The notes under the pieces are model-generated. The model searched no databases. It saw only the letters and a list, made by a program, of their open reading frames with translations, and was not told where the DNA came from. 37,205 nt of DNA from DATAES01 sp036493595 (lineage in GTDB: Bacteria > Actinomycetota > Acidimicrobiia > Acidimicrobiales > JACDCH01). The DNA lies in NCBI GenBank assembly GCA_036493595.1, contig DASXPN010000005.1, positions 1 to 37,205 on the forward strand, written 5' to 3'. Position numbers and translations under genes: made by a program. Positions 29,058 to 36,692 of this stretch are shown one piece after another (position 1 is the first letter of the stretch; the number at the start of each line of letters is the position of its first letter).

Positions 29058-30808
29058 TGAACCACCTCACGGTGCGACTGGAACGTGATGATGTCGTCGT
29101 TCGCGGCGCCGGCCGGCACCATCGGGAACACCTTCTCGCGGCTGTCGGTGCGGAACTCGATCACGACCGGGCGATCGTCGATGTCGTTCGCCTTGTCGAT
29201 GGCGGGCTGCACCTCTTCGGGCGACTCGACGCGGATACCGATGCAACCCATCGCCTCGGCCCACATCTTGTAGTCGGGCAGGTCGGGCGAGAGGTACACC
29301 TCGCTGTAGCGCTCCTCGTAGAACATCTCCTGCCACTGGCGGACCATGCCGAGGTACGCGTTGTTCAGGATGGCGACCTTGATCGGGATGCGTTCGGTCG
29401 CCGCGGTCACGAGCTCTTGTGCGGTCATCTGGAAGCAGCCGTCGCCGTCGACGGCCCACACCATTCGATCGGGCCGCCCGACCTTCGCGCCGATGGCAGC
29501 GGGAACGGCGAAGCCCATCGTGCCGAGGCCACCGGAGTTCACCCACGTGTACGGATGGTTGAACTTCCAGTACTGCGACGTCCACATCTGGTGCTGGCCG
29601 ACGCCGGACACGACGATCGTGTCGTCCGGTGTCGACTCTCGAAGCTGCTCGAGGACGAACTGCGGCTTGAGCGCGTCGCCCGGCTCGGACTGCTCGTAGG
29701 TCAGCGGGAACCGCTCCTGCCAGCCCGAGATGGTCGACTTCCATGCGCTGCGATCGGGCTGCGCGGCCCCACCGCCGAGCTCGCGCACTGCCCGCACGAG
29801 CTCTTCGATCACCAGCCGGCAGTCGCCGACGATCGGCACATCGGGACGGCGGACCTTGCCGAGCTCGGCGGGATCGATGTCCACGTGGATGATCTTGGCG
29901 TCGGGTGCGAAGGCGGGGATCTTGCCCGTCACGCGATCGTCGAAGCGTGAACCGAGCGCGATGAGAAGGTCCGACTGCTGCATCGACGTGACCGCGGTGT
30001 AGTTGCCGTGCATCCCCGGCATGCCGAGGCACAGCGGATGGTCGTCCGGGAACGCGCCCCGCGCCATGAGGGTCGTGACGACCGGGATGTCACACAGTTC
30101 GGCCAGCTCGCGCAATGTCTCCGCCGCTCGCGCTTTGAGGATGCCCCCGCCCGCGTAGATGACGGGCCGCGTGCTGCGGACGATGAGCTCGGCCGCATCC
30201 TTGATCTTGCGCGGGTGGCCCTTGGTCGTCGGCTTGTAGCCGGGCAGGCCTGCGGACAGCGCTTCGTCCGACGGCCAATACCACTCGAGCGCGGACCGCG
30301 GGTTCTTTGGGTCGACGATGTCCTTCGGGATGTCGAGCAGCACCGGACCCGGACGGCCCGTCGTCGCGATGTGGAATGCCTCTCGCACCGCACGGGGGAT
30401 GTCGGCCGCCTCCGTCACGAGCTCGTTGTGCTTCGTGACCGACCGGGTGATGCCGACGGTGTCGCACTCCTGGAAGGCGTCGGTGCCGATGGACGGCGTA
30501 CCGACCTGGCCGGTGATGACGACCATTGGGATGGAGTCCATGTATGCGTCGCACAGCGGGGTGACGATGTTCGTCGCCGCCGGACCGCTCGTCACCATGG
30601 CCACGCCCGGACGGCCCGTGGCGTGGGCGAAGCCCTCCGCCATGTGCCCTGCGCCCTGCTCGTGACGGACGAGGATATGGCGGATCGGCGAGTCGATGAT
30701 CGGGTCGTAGACCGGGAGGATGGCGCCCCCGGGGAGGCCGAAGATGACCTCGACGCCCTCCATCTCGAGGGCCCTGATCAGGGCTTGTCCACCATTGATC
30801 TGGGGCAT
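29054..30808 (-). CDS. ilvB: Acetolactate synthase catalytic (large) subunit
   Basis: A thiamin-diphosphate enzyme of about 584 residues. It joins two pyruvates to acetolactate, or pyruvate and 2-oxobutanoate to acetohydroxybutyrate. It starts NGGQALIRALEMEGVEVIFG, with the catalytic Glu in LVRHEQGAGHMAEGFA. The central domain has VITGQVGTPSIGTDAFQECD, and the C-terminal ThDP-binding motif is WAVDGDGCFQMTAQELVTAA to ILNNAYLGMVRQWQ. I use the ATG at 30808 (MPQINGG), with CCGGAG upstream. The frame is open 29 codons further, but those fall in the attenuator. It heads ilvBNC behind a Leu/Val leader peptide. Confidence 0.97.
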   Translation of the reverse strand: MPQINGGQALIRALEMEGVEVIFGLPGGAILPVYDPIIDSPIRHILVRHEQGAGHMAEGFAHATGRPGVAMVTSGPAATNIVTPLCDAYMDSIPMVVITGQVGTPSIGTDAFQECDTVGITRSVTKHNELVTEAADIPRAVREAFHIATTGRPGPVLLDIPKDIVDPKNPRSALEWYWPSDEALSAGLPGYKPTTKGHPRKIKDAAELIVRSTRPVIYAGGGILKARAAETLRELAELCDIPVVTTLMARGAFPDDHPLCLGMPGMHGNYTAVTSMQQSDLLIALGSRFDDRVTGKIPAFAPDAKIIHVDIDPAELGKVRRPDVPIVGDCRLVIEELVRAVRELGGGAAQPDRSAWKSTISGWQERFPLTYEQSEPGDALKPQFVLEQLRESTPDDTIVVSGVGQHQMWTSQYWKFNHPYTWVNSGGLGTMGFAVPAAIGAKVGRPDRMVWAVDGDGCFQMTAQELVTAATERIPIKVAILNNAYLGMVRQWQEMFYEERYSEVYLSPDLPDYKMWAEAMGCIGIRVESPEEVQPAIDKANDIDDRPVVIEFRTDSREKVFPMVPAGAANDDIITFQSHREVVQ

Positions 30809-30852
30809 GTGAGTCTCCGGGTACTGGGTCGAAAGGGATCGGGAGCGGGCTG

Positions 30853-30886
30853 GAAAACGAAGACGACCTCCCGGTTCGGGAGGTCG
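30853..30886 (-). terminator. Attenuator terminator before ilvB
   Basis: On the minus strand CGACCTCCC and GGGAGGTCG pair around a short CGAAC-like loop and are followed by TCTTCGTTTTCC. It lies between the leader hairpin and ilvB, in the same place as the terminators before leuA and leuB. Confidence 0.8.
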
Positions 30887-30889
30887 AGG

Positions 30890-30918
30890 GCGCACGCGAA
30901 CGGTGAGAAAGCGTGCGC
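30890..30918 (-). promoter_or_regulatory. Leader hairpin 1 of the ilvB attenuator
   Basis: GCGCACGC and GCGTGCGC form a perfect 8-bp stem around a 13-base loop. The 5' arm starts at the last base of the leader stop codon. The stem sequence resembles that of the leuB leader hairpin (GCGCACGCG). Confidence 0.6.
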
Positions 30919-30956
30919 TACGTGACTACTACGAGGAGGCGGCTGGGGCCAGACAT
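30918..30956 (-). CDS. ilvBNC leader peptide (Leu/Val control codons)
   Basis: A 12-codon frame encoding MSGPSRLLVVVT, with CTC CTC GTA GTA GTC just before ACG TAG. Two Leu codons followed by three Val codons match the end products of the pathway. It is followed by a hairpin and a terminator before ilvB, as at leuA and leuB. No clear Shine-Dalgarno is visible. A -10-like hexamer sits 7 bases upstream, so the transcript may start at or near the ATG. An overlapping frame from an upstream ATG has no such codon run and is less convincing. Confidence 0.75.
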   Translation of the reverse strand: MSGPSRLLVVVT

Positions 30957-30963
30957 CGCCGGA

Positions 30964-30992
30964 ATGATGCCATCGACCGGCCTCGACGGCAA
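30964..30992 (-). promoter_or_regulatory. Possible promoter of the ilvBNC leader transcript
   Basis: TTGCCG (30987-30992) and CATCAT (30964-30969) on the minus strand have the ideal 17-base spacing. CATCAT ends 7 bases before the leader ATG, implying a leaderless start. The -35 overlaps a 9-bp inverted repeat. Confidence 0.45.
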
Positions 30993-31014
30993 CTCGAAAG
31001 GGGTCCGAGTTGCC
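30988..31014. promoter_or_regulatory. Inverted repeat overlapping the ilvB -35 region (putative operator)
   Basis: GGCAACTCG (30988-30996) and CGAGTTGCC (31006-31014) are perfect inverted 9-mers around a 9-base spacer. The unit overlaps the proposed -35 hexamer of ilvBNC and lies upstream of the predicted transcript, so a protein-binding site is more likely than an RNA hairpin. Confidence 0.5.
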
Positions 31015-31099
31015 ACCATTCGTCCCGGTAGCAGGAGGAATTGCCGCCTCGGCTGACGAAATTCCAGCCGACAGAGGTGTCTTCCATGGGAGAAAAGTG

Positions 31100-31486
31100 G
31101 TGCGTACGACGACTTCCGCCGCCAGTCGAGTGTTCGCAGGTCTGTTCCTCGCGTTGGTGATGACGCTGACGATGGCCGGCGTGGCCGCCGCGCAGTCGGT
31201 CCCGAGCCCGAACGCCACGGACTCGACCACCAACTCGAGCAGCAGCAGCGCCCCGGCGCTCCCGGGCGCCAGCGGCTCGTCGAGTTCGAGCACCAACTCG
31301 AGCACCAACTCGAACACCAACTCGACTCCCGCCTCTACCGCGTCGGTCCAAGGCGCCAGCACCGTGAAGTCGACCAGCGCGCTGGGCCGTACCGGCGCGG
31401 ACCTCTGGATCCCCCTCTCGGTGGGCGGCACGACGGTCCTCCTCGCCCTGGGGACGCGGTTCTTGCTGCGGTCACGCTTGACCTGA
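31100..31486 (+). CDS. Exported Ser/Thr/Asn-rich protein with sorting-like C-terminus
   Basis: About 128 residues, function unknown. It begins with a signal peptide (VFAGLFLALVMTLTMAGVAA, cleavage likely after AAA/AQS). A low-complexity Ser/Asn/Thr-rich region follows (SSSSTNSSTNSNTNSTPAST). The C-terminus is ALGRTGADLWIPLSVGG, a hydrophobic helix and a basic tail RFLLRSRLT. That ending looks like a cell-wall sorting signal (LPxTG-like, here LGRTG), though the Pro is missing, so simple membrane anchoring is an alternative. GGGAG 7 bases before GTG 31100 supports this start; GTG 31097 and an upstream start at 31010 are possible but less likely. It is followed by the DUF4012 gene and may be a surface partner. 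The tandem 12-bp repeat inside could vary in copy number. Confidence 0.65.
   Translation: MRTTTSAASRVFAGLFLALVMTLTMAGVAAAQSVPSPNATDSTTNSSSSSAPALPGASGSSSSSTNSSTNSNTNSTPASTASVQGASTVKSTSALGRTGADLWIPLSVGGTTVLLALGTRFLLRSRLT
31286..31321 (+). repeat. Three tandem 12-bp repeats in the exported protein gene
   Basis: TCGAGCACCAAC occurs at 31286-31297 and 31298-31309, and with one change (TCGAACACCAAC) at 31310-31321. A degenerate copy precedes it near 31219. Being a multiple of three, changes in copy number would keep the frame and lengthen the Ser/Thr/Asn stalk. Confidence 0.8.
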
Positions 31487-31490
31487 TCCT

Positions 31491-33500
31491 CTGAAGTCGC
31501 ACTCTCCGCCGCACTCGCCCTCCTCCCGACCACCGCAGCTTCGCCGCAGGCGCCCGATCCTGCGCACGGTTGCGTACGCCGCAGGCGCCGCCGTCCTCGT
31601 GCTGCTGGTGCTCGCGGTCATCGACCTGCTCCGCATTCGTGCCGAGTTGAACCGCGGACGCGACGCGCTCAAGTCGCTCGACTTCAGCTCGGTCGATCAG
31701 CAAGGCAACCTCACGGGCGCGGTGAACGGCGCGGCCGCGCACCTCGCCAAGGCGGACCATCTCGCCGACACGAGCCCGTGGCTCGGATTCTGGTCACACG
31801 TCCCGCTGGTCGACGATCAGGTGAGCGCCATCCGCGACGTCACCGCGACCGCCCGCGATGTCGGCACCCTCGGCCAGCACGCGGCCGATCGGGTGCAAAC
31901 CGCGCTGGACCGAGCCTCGACCCAGGGTCCCGAAGGACGCGTCCCGTTGGTTGACACGATTGCCTCGACGGTGGCCGATCTGCGCTCGTCGTTGAAGACG
32001 ATCTCGATACCCGACCGGCGCTGGTTGATGCCGCCGCTGTCGGGCGCGCGGCACGATCTGCTCGGCGATCTCACGAAGGCGGATCAACAACTCCACGACG
32101 CGGGCACGACAATGCAAACGCTGCGGTCGTTCCTCGTCGGGCCGCGGCGGCTGTTGATCCTCGGCGGCAACAACGCGGAGATGCGATCCGTGGGCATTGC
32201 CACCACCTCCGGCGTCGCGTCGGTGGCCAACGGCGCCATCGACGTCGGCGACTTCGTCGACGCGAGCAAGACGTACACCGCTCCTCCCGGAGTCGACCTG
32301 CCGCCGGGCTGGCACGATCTCTACGGGTTCCTCGACCCCGACCTCGCGTACGGCAACACGGTCTGCTCCGCCAACTTCGGCCTCACCGGACAGGTCGCAG
32401 CAGAGCTCGCGGCGCGCAACATCGACGGCAATGTCGATGGTGTCGTCTATGTCGACACGGTCGCGCTGCAGAACCTGCTCGACGTCGTCGGTCCGGTCAC
32501 CGTCGACGGGATCACCTACGACAGCACCAACGCGGCGCGCATTCTGATCAACGACAACTATGTGAAGTTCGACACGGCCGACCGTGGCGAGAGGCGTGAC
32601 GCGCAGGGCCGAGTGGCGAACGCGATCTTCGACGCGTTGCAGACGCGGCACGTGTCCTTCGTGCACCTCGCCGCCAAGCTGCAGGAGCTCGGCCAGTCGC
32701 GTCACCTGATGGTGTGGTCGCAGCGGGCGGACGAACAGACGCTGTGGGAGGACGTCGGCGCGGCCGGCGCGACGTCGTCCGACGATCTCGACGTGACGAT
32801 GCAGGACCTCGGCGGCGACAAGCTCGACTTCTACGTGCAACCGCAGGTGAACATGACCGTCGAGCCCGACGGCGACGATCGGCGGGTGAACCTCACGATC
32901 ACCGCGACCAACCCGACGCGTGATCGCACGAGCAGCTACATCGAAGGTTTCGGTACCGCGTTCACAAAGCCCGGCGAATACGGCGCCTACCTCGTCGTGT
33001 TCCTCCCCCACGACGCCTTCGCGGCGATGAACAGCGACCCGGGATTCAACACCGTCACGCCCGACGGGCCGCTCAACGCGGCGGCGATGACGTACACGAT
33101 CCCGATCGGCACCACTCGAACGGTCCACATGTCGTTCGACCTGCCCGGCTCGACGTCGACGATCCATCTGCTGCCATCGGCTCGGCTCGCGCCGATCCGG
33201 TGGTCGTGGGGCTCCTGGCACTTCGACGATCGGCTGCCCGTCGCCATCGACCTGAGCAAGGTCCGAGTCGGCCCCGAAGTGTCAGATCTGTGGCTGTCGG
33301 TGGGCCTCCTGCTGTTCGGTGTCGGTGCCGCGATCGCCGGCAACTCGCGTGGTCGCGTCGCGGTCGCGCTGGCGAACGGCGCAGAGGGCACACGGCTCGC
33401 GGTCCGCGGCGCGAAGGCGGACTACGAGATCGGCTTCCTGGTCCTCGTCGTCGGGCTCGGCATGATCGCTACCCAGGTCGCCCTGTTCATCTGGCGCTGA
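31491..33500 (+). CDS. DUF4012 membrane protein
   Basis: About 669 residues if started at CTG 31491. A basic Pro/Ser-rich N-terminus ends RRRRPILRT and leads into a membrane helix (VAYAAGAAVLVLLVLAVIDL). A large extracellular region follows. It has the DUF4012 core: LILGGNNAEMRSVGIATTSG, later NTVCSANFGLTGQVAAELAA and VDTVALQNLLDVVGPVTVDG. Two C-terminal hydrophobic helices follow (LWLSVGLLLFGVGAAIAG and FLVLVVGLGMIATQVALFIW). DUF4012 proteins are found in actinobacterial surface-polysaccharide and cell-wall loci; no activity is established. The only standard start, GTG 31599, cuts the first helix, so the start is uncertain and a non-standard one is likely. It follows the exported protein gene by 4 bases. 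Confidence 0.8.
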   Translation: MKSHSPPHSPSSRPPQLRRRRPILRTVAYAAGAAVLVLLVLAVIDLLRIRAELNRGRDALKSLDFSSVDQQGNLTGAVNGAAAHLAKADHLADTSPWLGFWSHVPLVDDQVSAIRDVTATARDVGTLGQHAADRVQTALDRASTQGPEGRVPLVDTIASTVADLRSSLKTISIPDRRWLMPPLSGARHDLLGDLTKADQQLHDAGTTMQTLRSFLVGPRRLLILGGNNAEMRSVGIATTSGVASVANGAIDVGDFVDASKTYTAPPGVDLPPGWHDLYGFLDPDLAYGNTVCSANFGLTGQVAAELAARNIDGNVDGVVYVDTVALQNLLDVVGPVTVDGITYDSTNAARILINDNYVKFDTADRGERRDAQGRVANAIFDALQTRHVSFVHLAAKLQELGQSRHLMVWSQRADEQTLWEDVGAAGATSSDDLDVTMQDLGGDKLDFYVQPQVNMTVEPDGDDRRVNLTITATNPTRDRTSSYIEGFGTAFTKPGEYGAYLVVFLPHDAFAAMNSDPGFNTVTPDGPLNAAAMTYTIPIGTTRTVHMSFDLPGSTSTIHLLPSARLAPIRWSWGSWHFDDRLPVAIDLSKVRVGPEVSDLWLSVGLLLFGVGAAIAGNSRGRVAVALANGAEGTRLAVRGAKADYEIGFLVLVVGLGMIATQVALFIWR

Positions 33501-33522
33501 CAGGGTCGCGCAGGGCCACAGC

Positions 33523-33568
33523 ATCACCGAGGTGTCCCCGCGGTCGCCCGCAGTCAGGCCTCGGTGAT
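33523..33568. terminator. 10-bp inverted repeat at the convergent DUF4012/ilvD ends
   Basis: ATCACCGAGG (33523-33532) and CCTCGGTGAT (33559-33568) are perfectly complementary around a 26-base loop that contains smaller GC-rich pairings. The right arm is inside the last ilvD codons. It could end both convergent transcripts, although no T-run is evident. Confidence 0.4.
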
Positions 33569-35242
33569 CGCTCCGCGCTCTGCGCCTTGCGCGAGCTTGG
33601 CGTACTTGGCGAGCACGCCCGAGGTGTAGCGCGGTTGCGGCAGCTTCCAGTCGGCGCGGCGCCGTGCCAGCTCGTCCGCAGGCACGTCGAGATCGATCGA
33701 GAGCGCGTTCACATCGACGACGATGCGATCGCCGTCCCGCACGAACGCGATCGGCCCGCCGTCCACCGCCTCGGGCGCGACGTGGCCGACGCAGAAGCCG
33801 TGTGTGCCACCGGAGAAGCGTCCGTCGGTGACGAGCGCGCAGTCGCCCCCACGGCCGGCGCCTTTCATGGCGCCCGTGACCGCCAGCATCTCGCGCATCC
33901 CGGGGCCACCCTTCGGGCCCTCGTACCGGATCACCACGACCTCGCCCGGCTGGATCGAGCCCGCGAGGATCGCGTCCATCGCGCCGTCCTCGCCGTCGAA
34001 GACGCGCGCCGGCCCCTCGAAGCGCTCGACGTCGATGCCCGCGACCTTCACGACCGCACCCTTCGGCGCGAGCGAACCGCCGAGCACCGCGATGCCGCCA
34101 CGGTGGTGCAGCGGGCGCTCGAGGCCGATCACGATCTCGCCGTCGGGTGCGGGAGGATCGAGGTCGGCGAGGTTCTCCGCCAGCGTCTTGCCGGTGACGG
34201 TGAGGCAATCGCCGTGCAGCAGCCCCGCCTCGAGTAGATGGCGCAGCACCACCGGCACACCACCCACGCGGTCGAGGTCGACCATGTGGTACTTGCCGTG
34301 CGGCTTCATGTCGGCGATGTGCGGCACCCGCGCCGCGACCTTGTTGAAATCGTCGAGCTCGAGCTCGACGCGCGCTTCGTTGGCGATGGCGAGCAGGTGC
34401 AGCACCGCATTGGTCGAACCGCCGAGCGCCATCACCACTGCGATCGCGTTCTCGAACGCCTCTTTGGTCATGATCTGCCGGGGCCGGATGCCGAGCTCGA
34501 GCAGGCGCATCACCGCCTTGCCCGACTCGAACGCGAAGTCGTCACGGCGCGAGTCGGGTGCGGGAGCCGACGACGATCCGGGCAGTGACATGCCGATCGC
34601 CTCGGCCACCGACGCCATGGTGTTGGCAGTGAACATGCCGGCGCAGCTGCCTTCGCTCGGGCAGGCGTTGCACTCGATACCGCGCAAGTCTTCGTCCGAC
34701 AGCGTGCCCGCCGCGTGCGCGCCGACGGCTTCGAACACGCTGACGATGTCGAGGGCCTGTCCCTTGTACTCCCCCGGCAGGATCGTGCCGCCGTACAGGA
34801 ACACCGACGGGAGGTTGAGCCGAGCCGCCGCCATCAACATGCCGGGCAAGCTCTTGTCACATCCGGCGAACGTGATGAGCGCATCGAGGCGCTCCGCATG
34901 CATGACCGTCTCGATCGAGTCGGCGATGACTTCACGCGACACGAGCGATGCGCGCATGCCTTCATGGCCCATGGAGATGCCGTCGGACACCGCGATGGTC
35001 GTGAACTCGATCGGGTAACCGCCCGCGGCGCGCACCCCTTCCTTCGATCGCTTGGCGAGCCGGTCGAGCGGCATGTTGCAGGGCGTGACCTCGTTCCACG
35101 ACGAGCACACGCCGACCTGCGACTTGTCGAAGTCGTCGTCGGTCATGCCGATGGCCCGCAGCATCGCCCGCGCCGGTGCGCGTTCGAATCCATCCGTCAC
35201 CTCGTGGCTGCGCGGCTTCATCCTGTTGTCGTTCTCAGGCAT
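33554..35242 (-). CDS. ilvD: Dihydroxy-acid dehydratase
   Basis: An iron-sulfur dehydratase of about 562 residues giving the 2-oxo acid precursors of valine and isoleucine. Motifs are EVTPCNMPLDRLAKRSKEGV (Cys cluster ligand), ALITFAGCDKSLPGMLMA (Cys ligand), CNACPSEGSCAGMFTANTM (Cys ligand), MALGGSTNAVLHL, and the C-terminal VTDGRFSGGTHGFCVGHVAP. The ATG at 35242 (MPENDNRMKPRS) gives the normal length; ATG 35221 is also possible. It starts 11 bases after the MFS gene stop on the same strand and appears to depend on that promoter. It is the one BCAA gene of the window without its own leader or partner gene. Confidence 0.96.
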   Translation of the reverse strand: MPENDNRMKPRSHEVTDGFERAPARAMLRAIGMTDDDFDKSQVGVCSSWNEVTPCNMPLDRLAKRSKEGVRAAGGYPIEFTTIAVSDGISMGHEGMRASLVSREVIADSIETVMHAERLDALITFAGCDKSLPGMLMAAARLNLPSVFLYGGTILPGEYKGQALDIVSVFEAVGAHAAGTLSDEDLRGIECNACPSEGSCAGMFTANTMASVAEAIGMSLPGSSSAPAPDSRRDDFAFESGKAVMRLLELGIRPRQIMTKEAFENAIAVVMALGGSTNAVLHLLAIANEARVELELDDFNKVAARVPHIADMKPHGKYHMVDLDRVGGVPVVLRHLLEAGLLHGDCLTVTGKTLAENLADLDPPAPDGEIVIGLERPLHHRGGIAVLGGSLAPKGAVVKVAGIDVERFEGPARVFDGEDGAMDAILAGSIQPGEVVVIRYEGPKGGPGMREMLAVTGAMKGAGRGGDCALVTDGRFSGGTHGFCVGHVAPEAVDGGPIAFVRDGDRIVVDVNALSIDLDVPADELARRRADWKLPQPRYTSGVLAKYAKLAQGAERGAITEA

Positions 35243-35253
35243 CGATGCCAACG

Positions 35254-36555
35254 CTACGTGGTGGGTGCTTCGACGACGGCACCGAGTATCGGCTCGGTGG
35301 CCGCTTGGGCCTCGGTGGCGGCGAGGGGTCTCGGGATCTCGCGCATCCCCGGCACCGGCGAGGGCAAGAGCCACAGGAACGCCAGGATCCCGCCCGCGGC
35401 AGCGATCCAAAGGGTGGTCCGTATCCCGAAGACGGATCCGAGCACGCCGCCCAGGAAGCCGCCGAGTGGCAAGGTGCCCCACACCAGGAAGCGCACGCTG
35501 GCGTTCATGCGGCCGAGCAGGCGCGGCGGGCAGATCGCCTGTCGGACCGAGACCTGGTTGATGTTGTACGCGACGCCTCCGCCGCCCTCGATGGCGACCC
35601 CGGCCGCGAGGAGGACCGGGGCGATCGACCCTGCGGACATCGCCACCAGCGCGGGCCCGAGTCCCGCAATGGCGAGCGTCCACACGATGGCGTGACCGAC
35701 GCCGAGCCACCGCGCCAGCTTCGGCGCCAGCACCGCGCCGATGACCGCGCCGACGCCGCCAACGGCGAAGACGAGACCGATCTCAGCGCCGCCGAACCCG
35801 AGCTCGCGACTCATCAGGATCAGGATCACCGCGGTGCTGATGCCGGAGAACAGATTCGAGGTCGCGGTCGCGAACGCGACCGCGCGAATGCGGTGCTCGT
35901 GCCACACGAACCGAAGCCCCTCGCGAATCTCGGCGATCAGGCTCGTGCGCTCTCCAGCGGCGCGCGCCGGCCTCTCGTTCGGGGCGCGGATGAACATCAC
36001 GCACACGAACGAGACCAGGTAGCTGACGGCGTCGGCCACCACTGCAGTGACCGCACCGACGAGGCCGATGATGGCGCCGCCCAGCCCGGGCCCGACGACA
36101 TGCGCGGCGGACTCGGTCGCCGCCAGCTTCGCGTTGCCGTCCACCAACTGGTCGATGTCGACGAGCTCCGGTAGGTACGACTGGTACGAGACGTCGAAGA
36201 AAACGGTCAGGATCCCGGTGACGAACGCGGCGATGTAGAGGTGCACGAGCGTGATGCTCGCGACAGCGGACGCGAACGGGATCGACCCGAGTGCGACGAG
36301 ACGGCCCGCGTCAGCGAGCAAGAGGACGCGACGCTTGCGGGCCCGATCGACGAGCGCACCCGCGAGCAGGCCGACGAGCAGGAACGGCAGGAACTCGATG
36401 GCGGTGAGCAGTCCGACTTCGAACGTCGTCGCGTGCAGCGTCTGGATGGCGATGAGTGGCACCGCGAGCGTGCTGACCTCGGTGCCCACCCGGCTGACGG
36501 TCTGACCGGCCCACAGCAAGTCGAAGTCGCGGTGCCGCCAAAGAGAACGCTCCAC
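35254..36555 (-). CDS. MFS transporter, EntS/MFS_3-like
   Basis: A 12-helix major facilitator protein of about 433 residues. The N-terminus SLWRHRDFDLLWAGQTVSRV, with TEVSTLAVPLIAI, is typical of the enterobactin-exporter-like (EntS, MFS_3) group. ALVDRARKRRVLLLADAGR is the loop 2-3 motif A. The central loop (APNERPARAAGERTSLIAEI, REGLRFVWHEHRIRA) separates the halves, and QAICPPRLLGRMNASVRFLV is a conserved C-half segment. It probably exports a small molecule, but the substrate is unknown. I chose the GTG at 36555; the open frame goes to 36615. ilvD follows after 11 bases, so they may be co-transcribed, an unusual pairing. Confidence 0.88.
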   Translation of the reverse strand: MERSLWRHRDFDLLWAGQTVSRVGTEVSTLAVPLIAIQTLHATTFEVGLLTAIEFLPFLLVGLLAGALVDRARKRRVLLLADAGRLVALGSIPFASAVASITLVHLYIAAFVTGILTVFFDVSYQSYLPELVDIDQLVDGNAKLAATESAAHVVGPGLGGAIIGLVGAVTAVVADAVSYLVSFVCVMFIRAPNERPARAAGERTSLIAEIREGLRFVWHEHRIRAVAFATATSNLFSGISTAVILILMSRELGFGGAEIGLVFAVGGVGAVIGAVLAPKLARWLGVGHAIVWTLAIAGLGPALVAMSAGSIAPVLLAAGVAIEGGGGVAYNINQVSVRQAICPPRLLGRMNASVRFLVWGTLPLGGFLGGVLGSVFGIRTTLWIAAAGGILAFLWLLPSPVPGMREIPRPLAATEAQAATEPILGAVVEAPTT

Positions 36556-36692
36556 AACGCTCGGGAACCTACCGTCCTTCCGTGCGCGACCATGAACGCA
36601 TGGGCGATGCGTCATCCTGCCGATGACAGGACGCCCAAGCGTTGGACGTGCAGCGGCTGGACGTGGGACCGCCGACGTGTGGCGGCGTTAGG

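Noticed and set aside
27558..29060. 500-codon open frame antisense to ilvC and ilvN
   Set aside because: Shadow of two well-supported genes, with no domain signature.
31794..33221. 475-codon open frame antisense to the DUF4012 gene
   Set aside because: DUF4012 motifs and membrane helices on the plus strand are convincing. The antisense product is Arg/Asp/Val-rich without structure.
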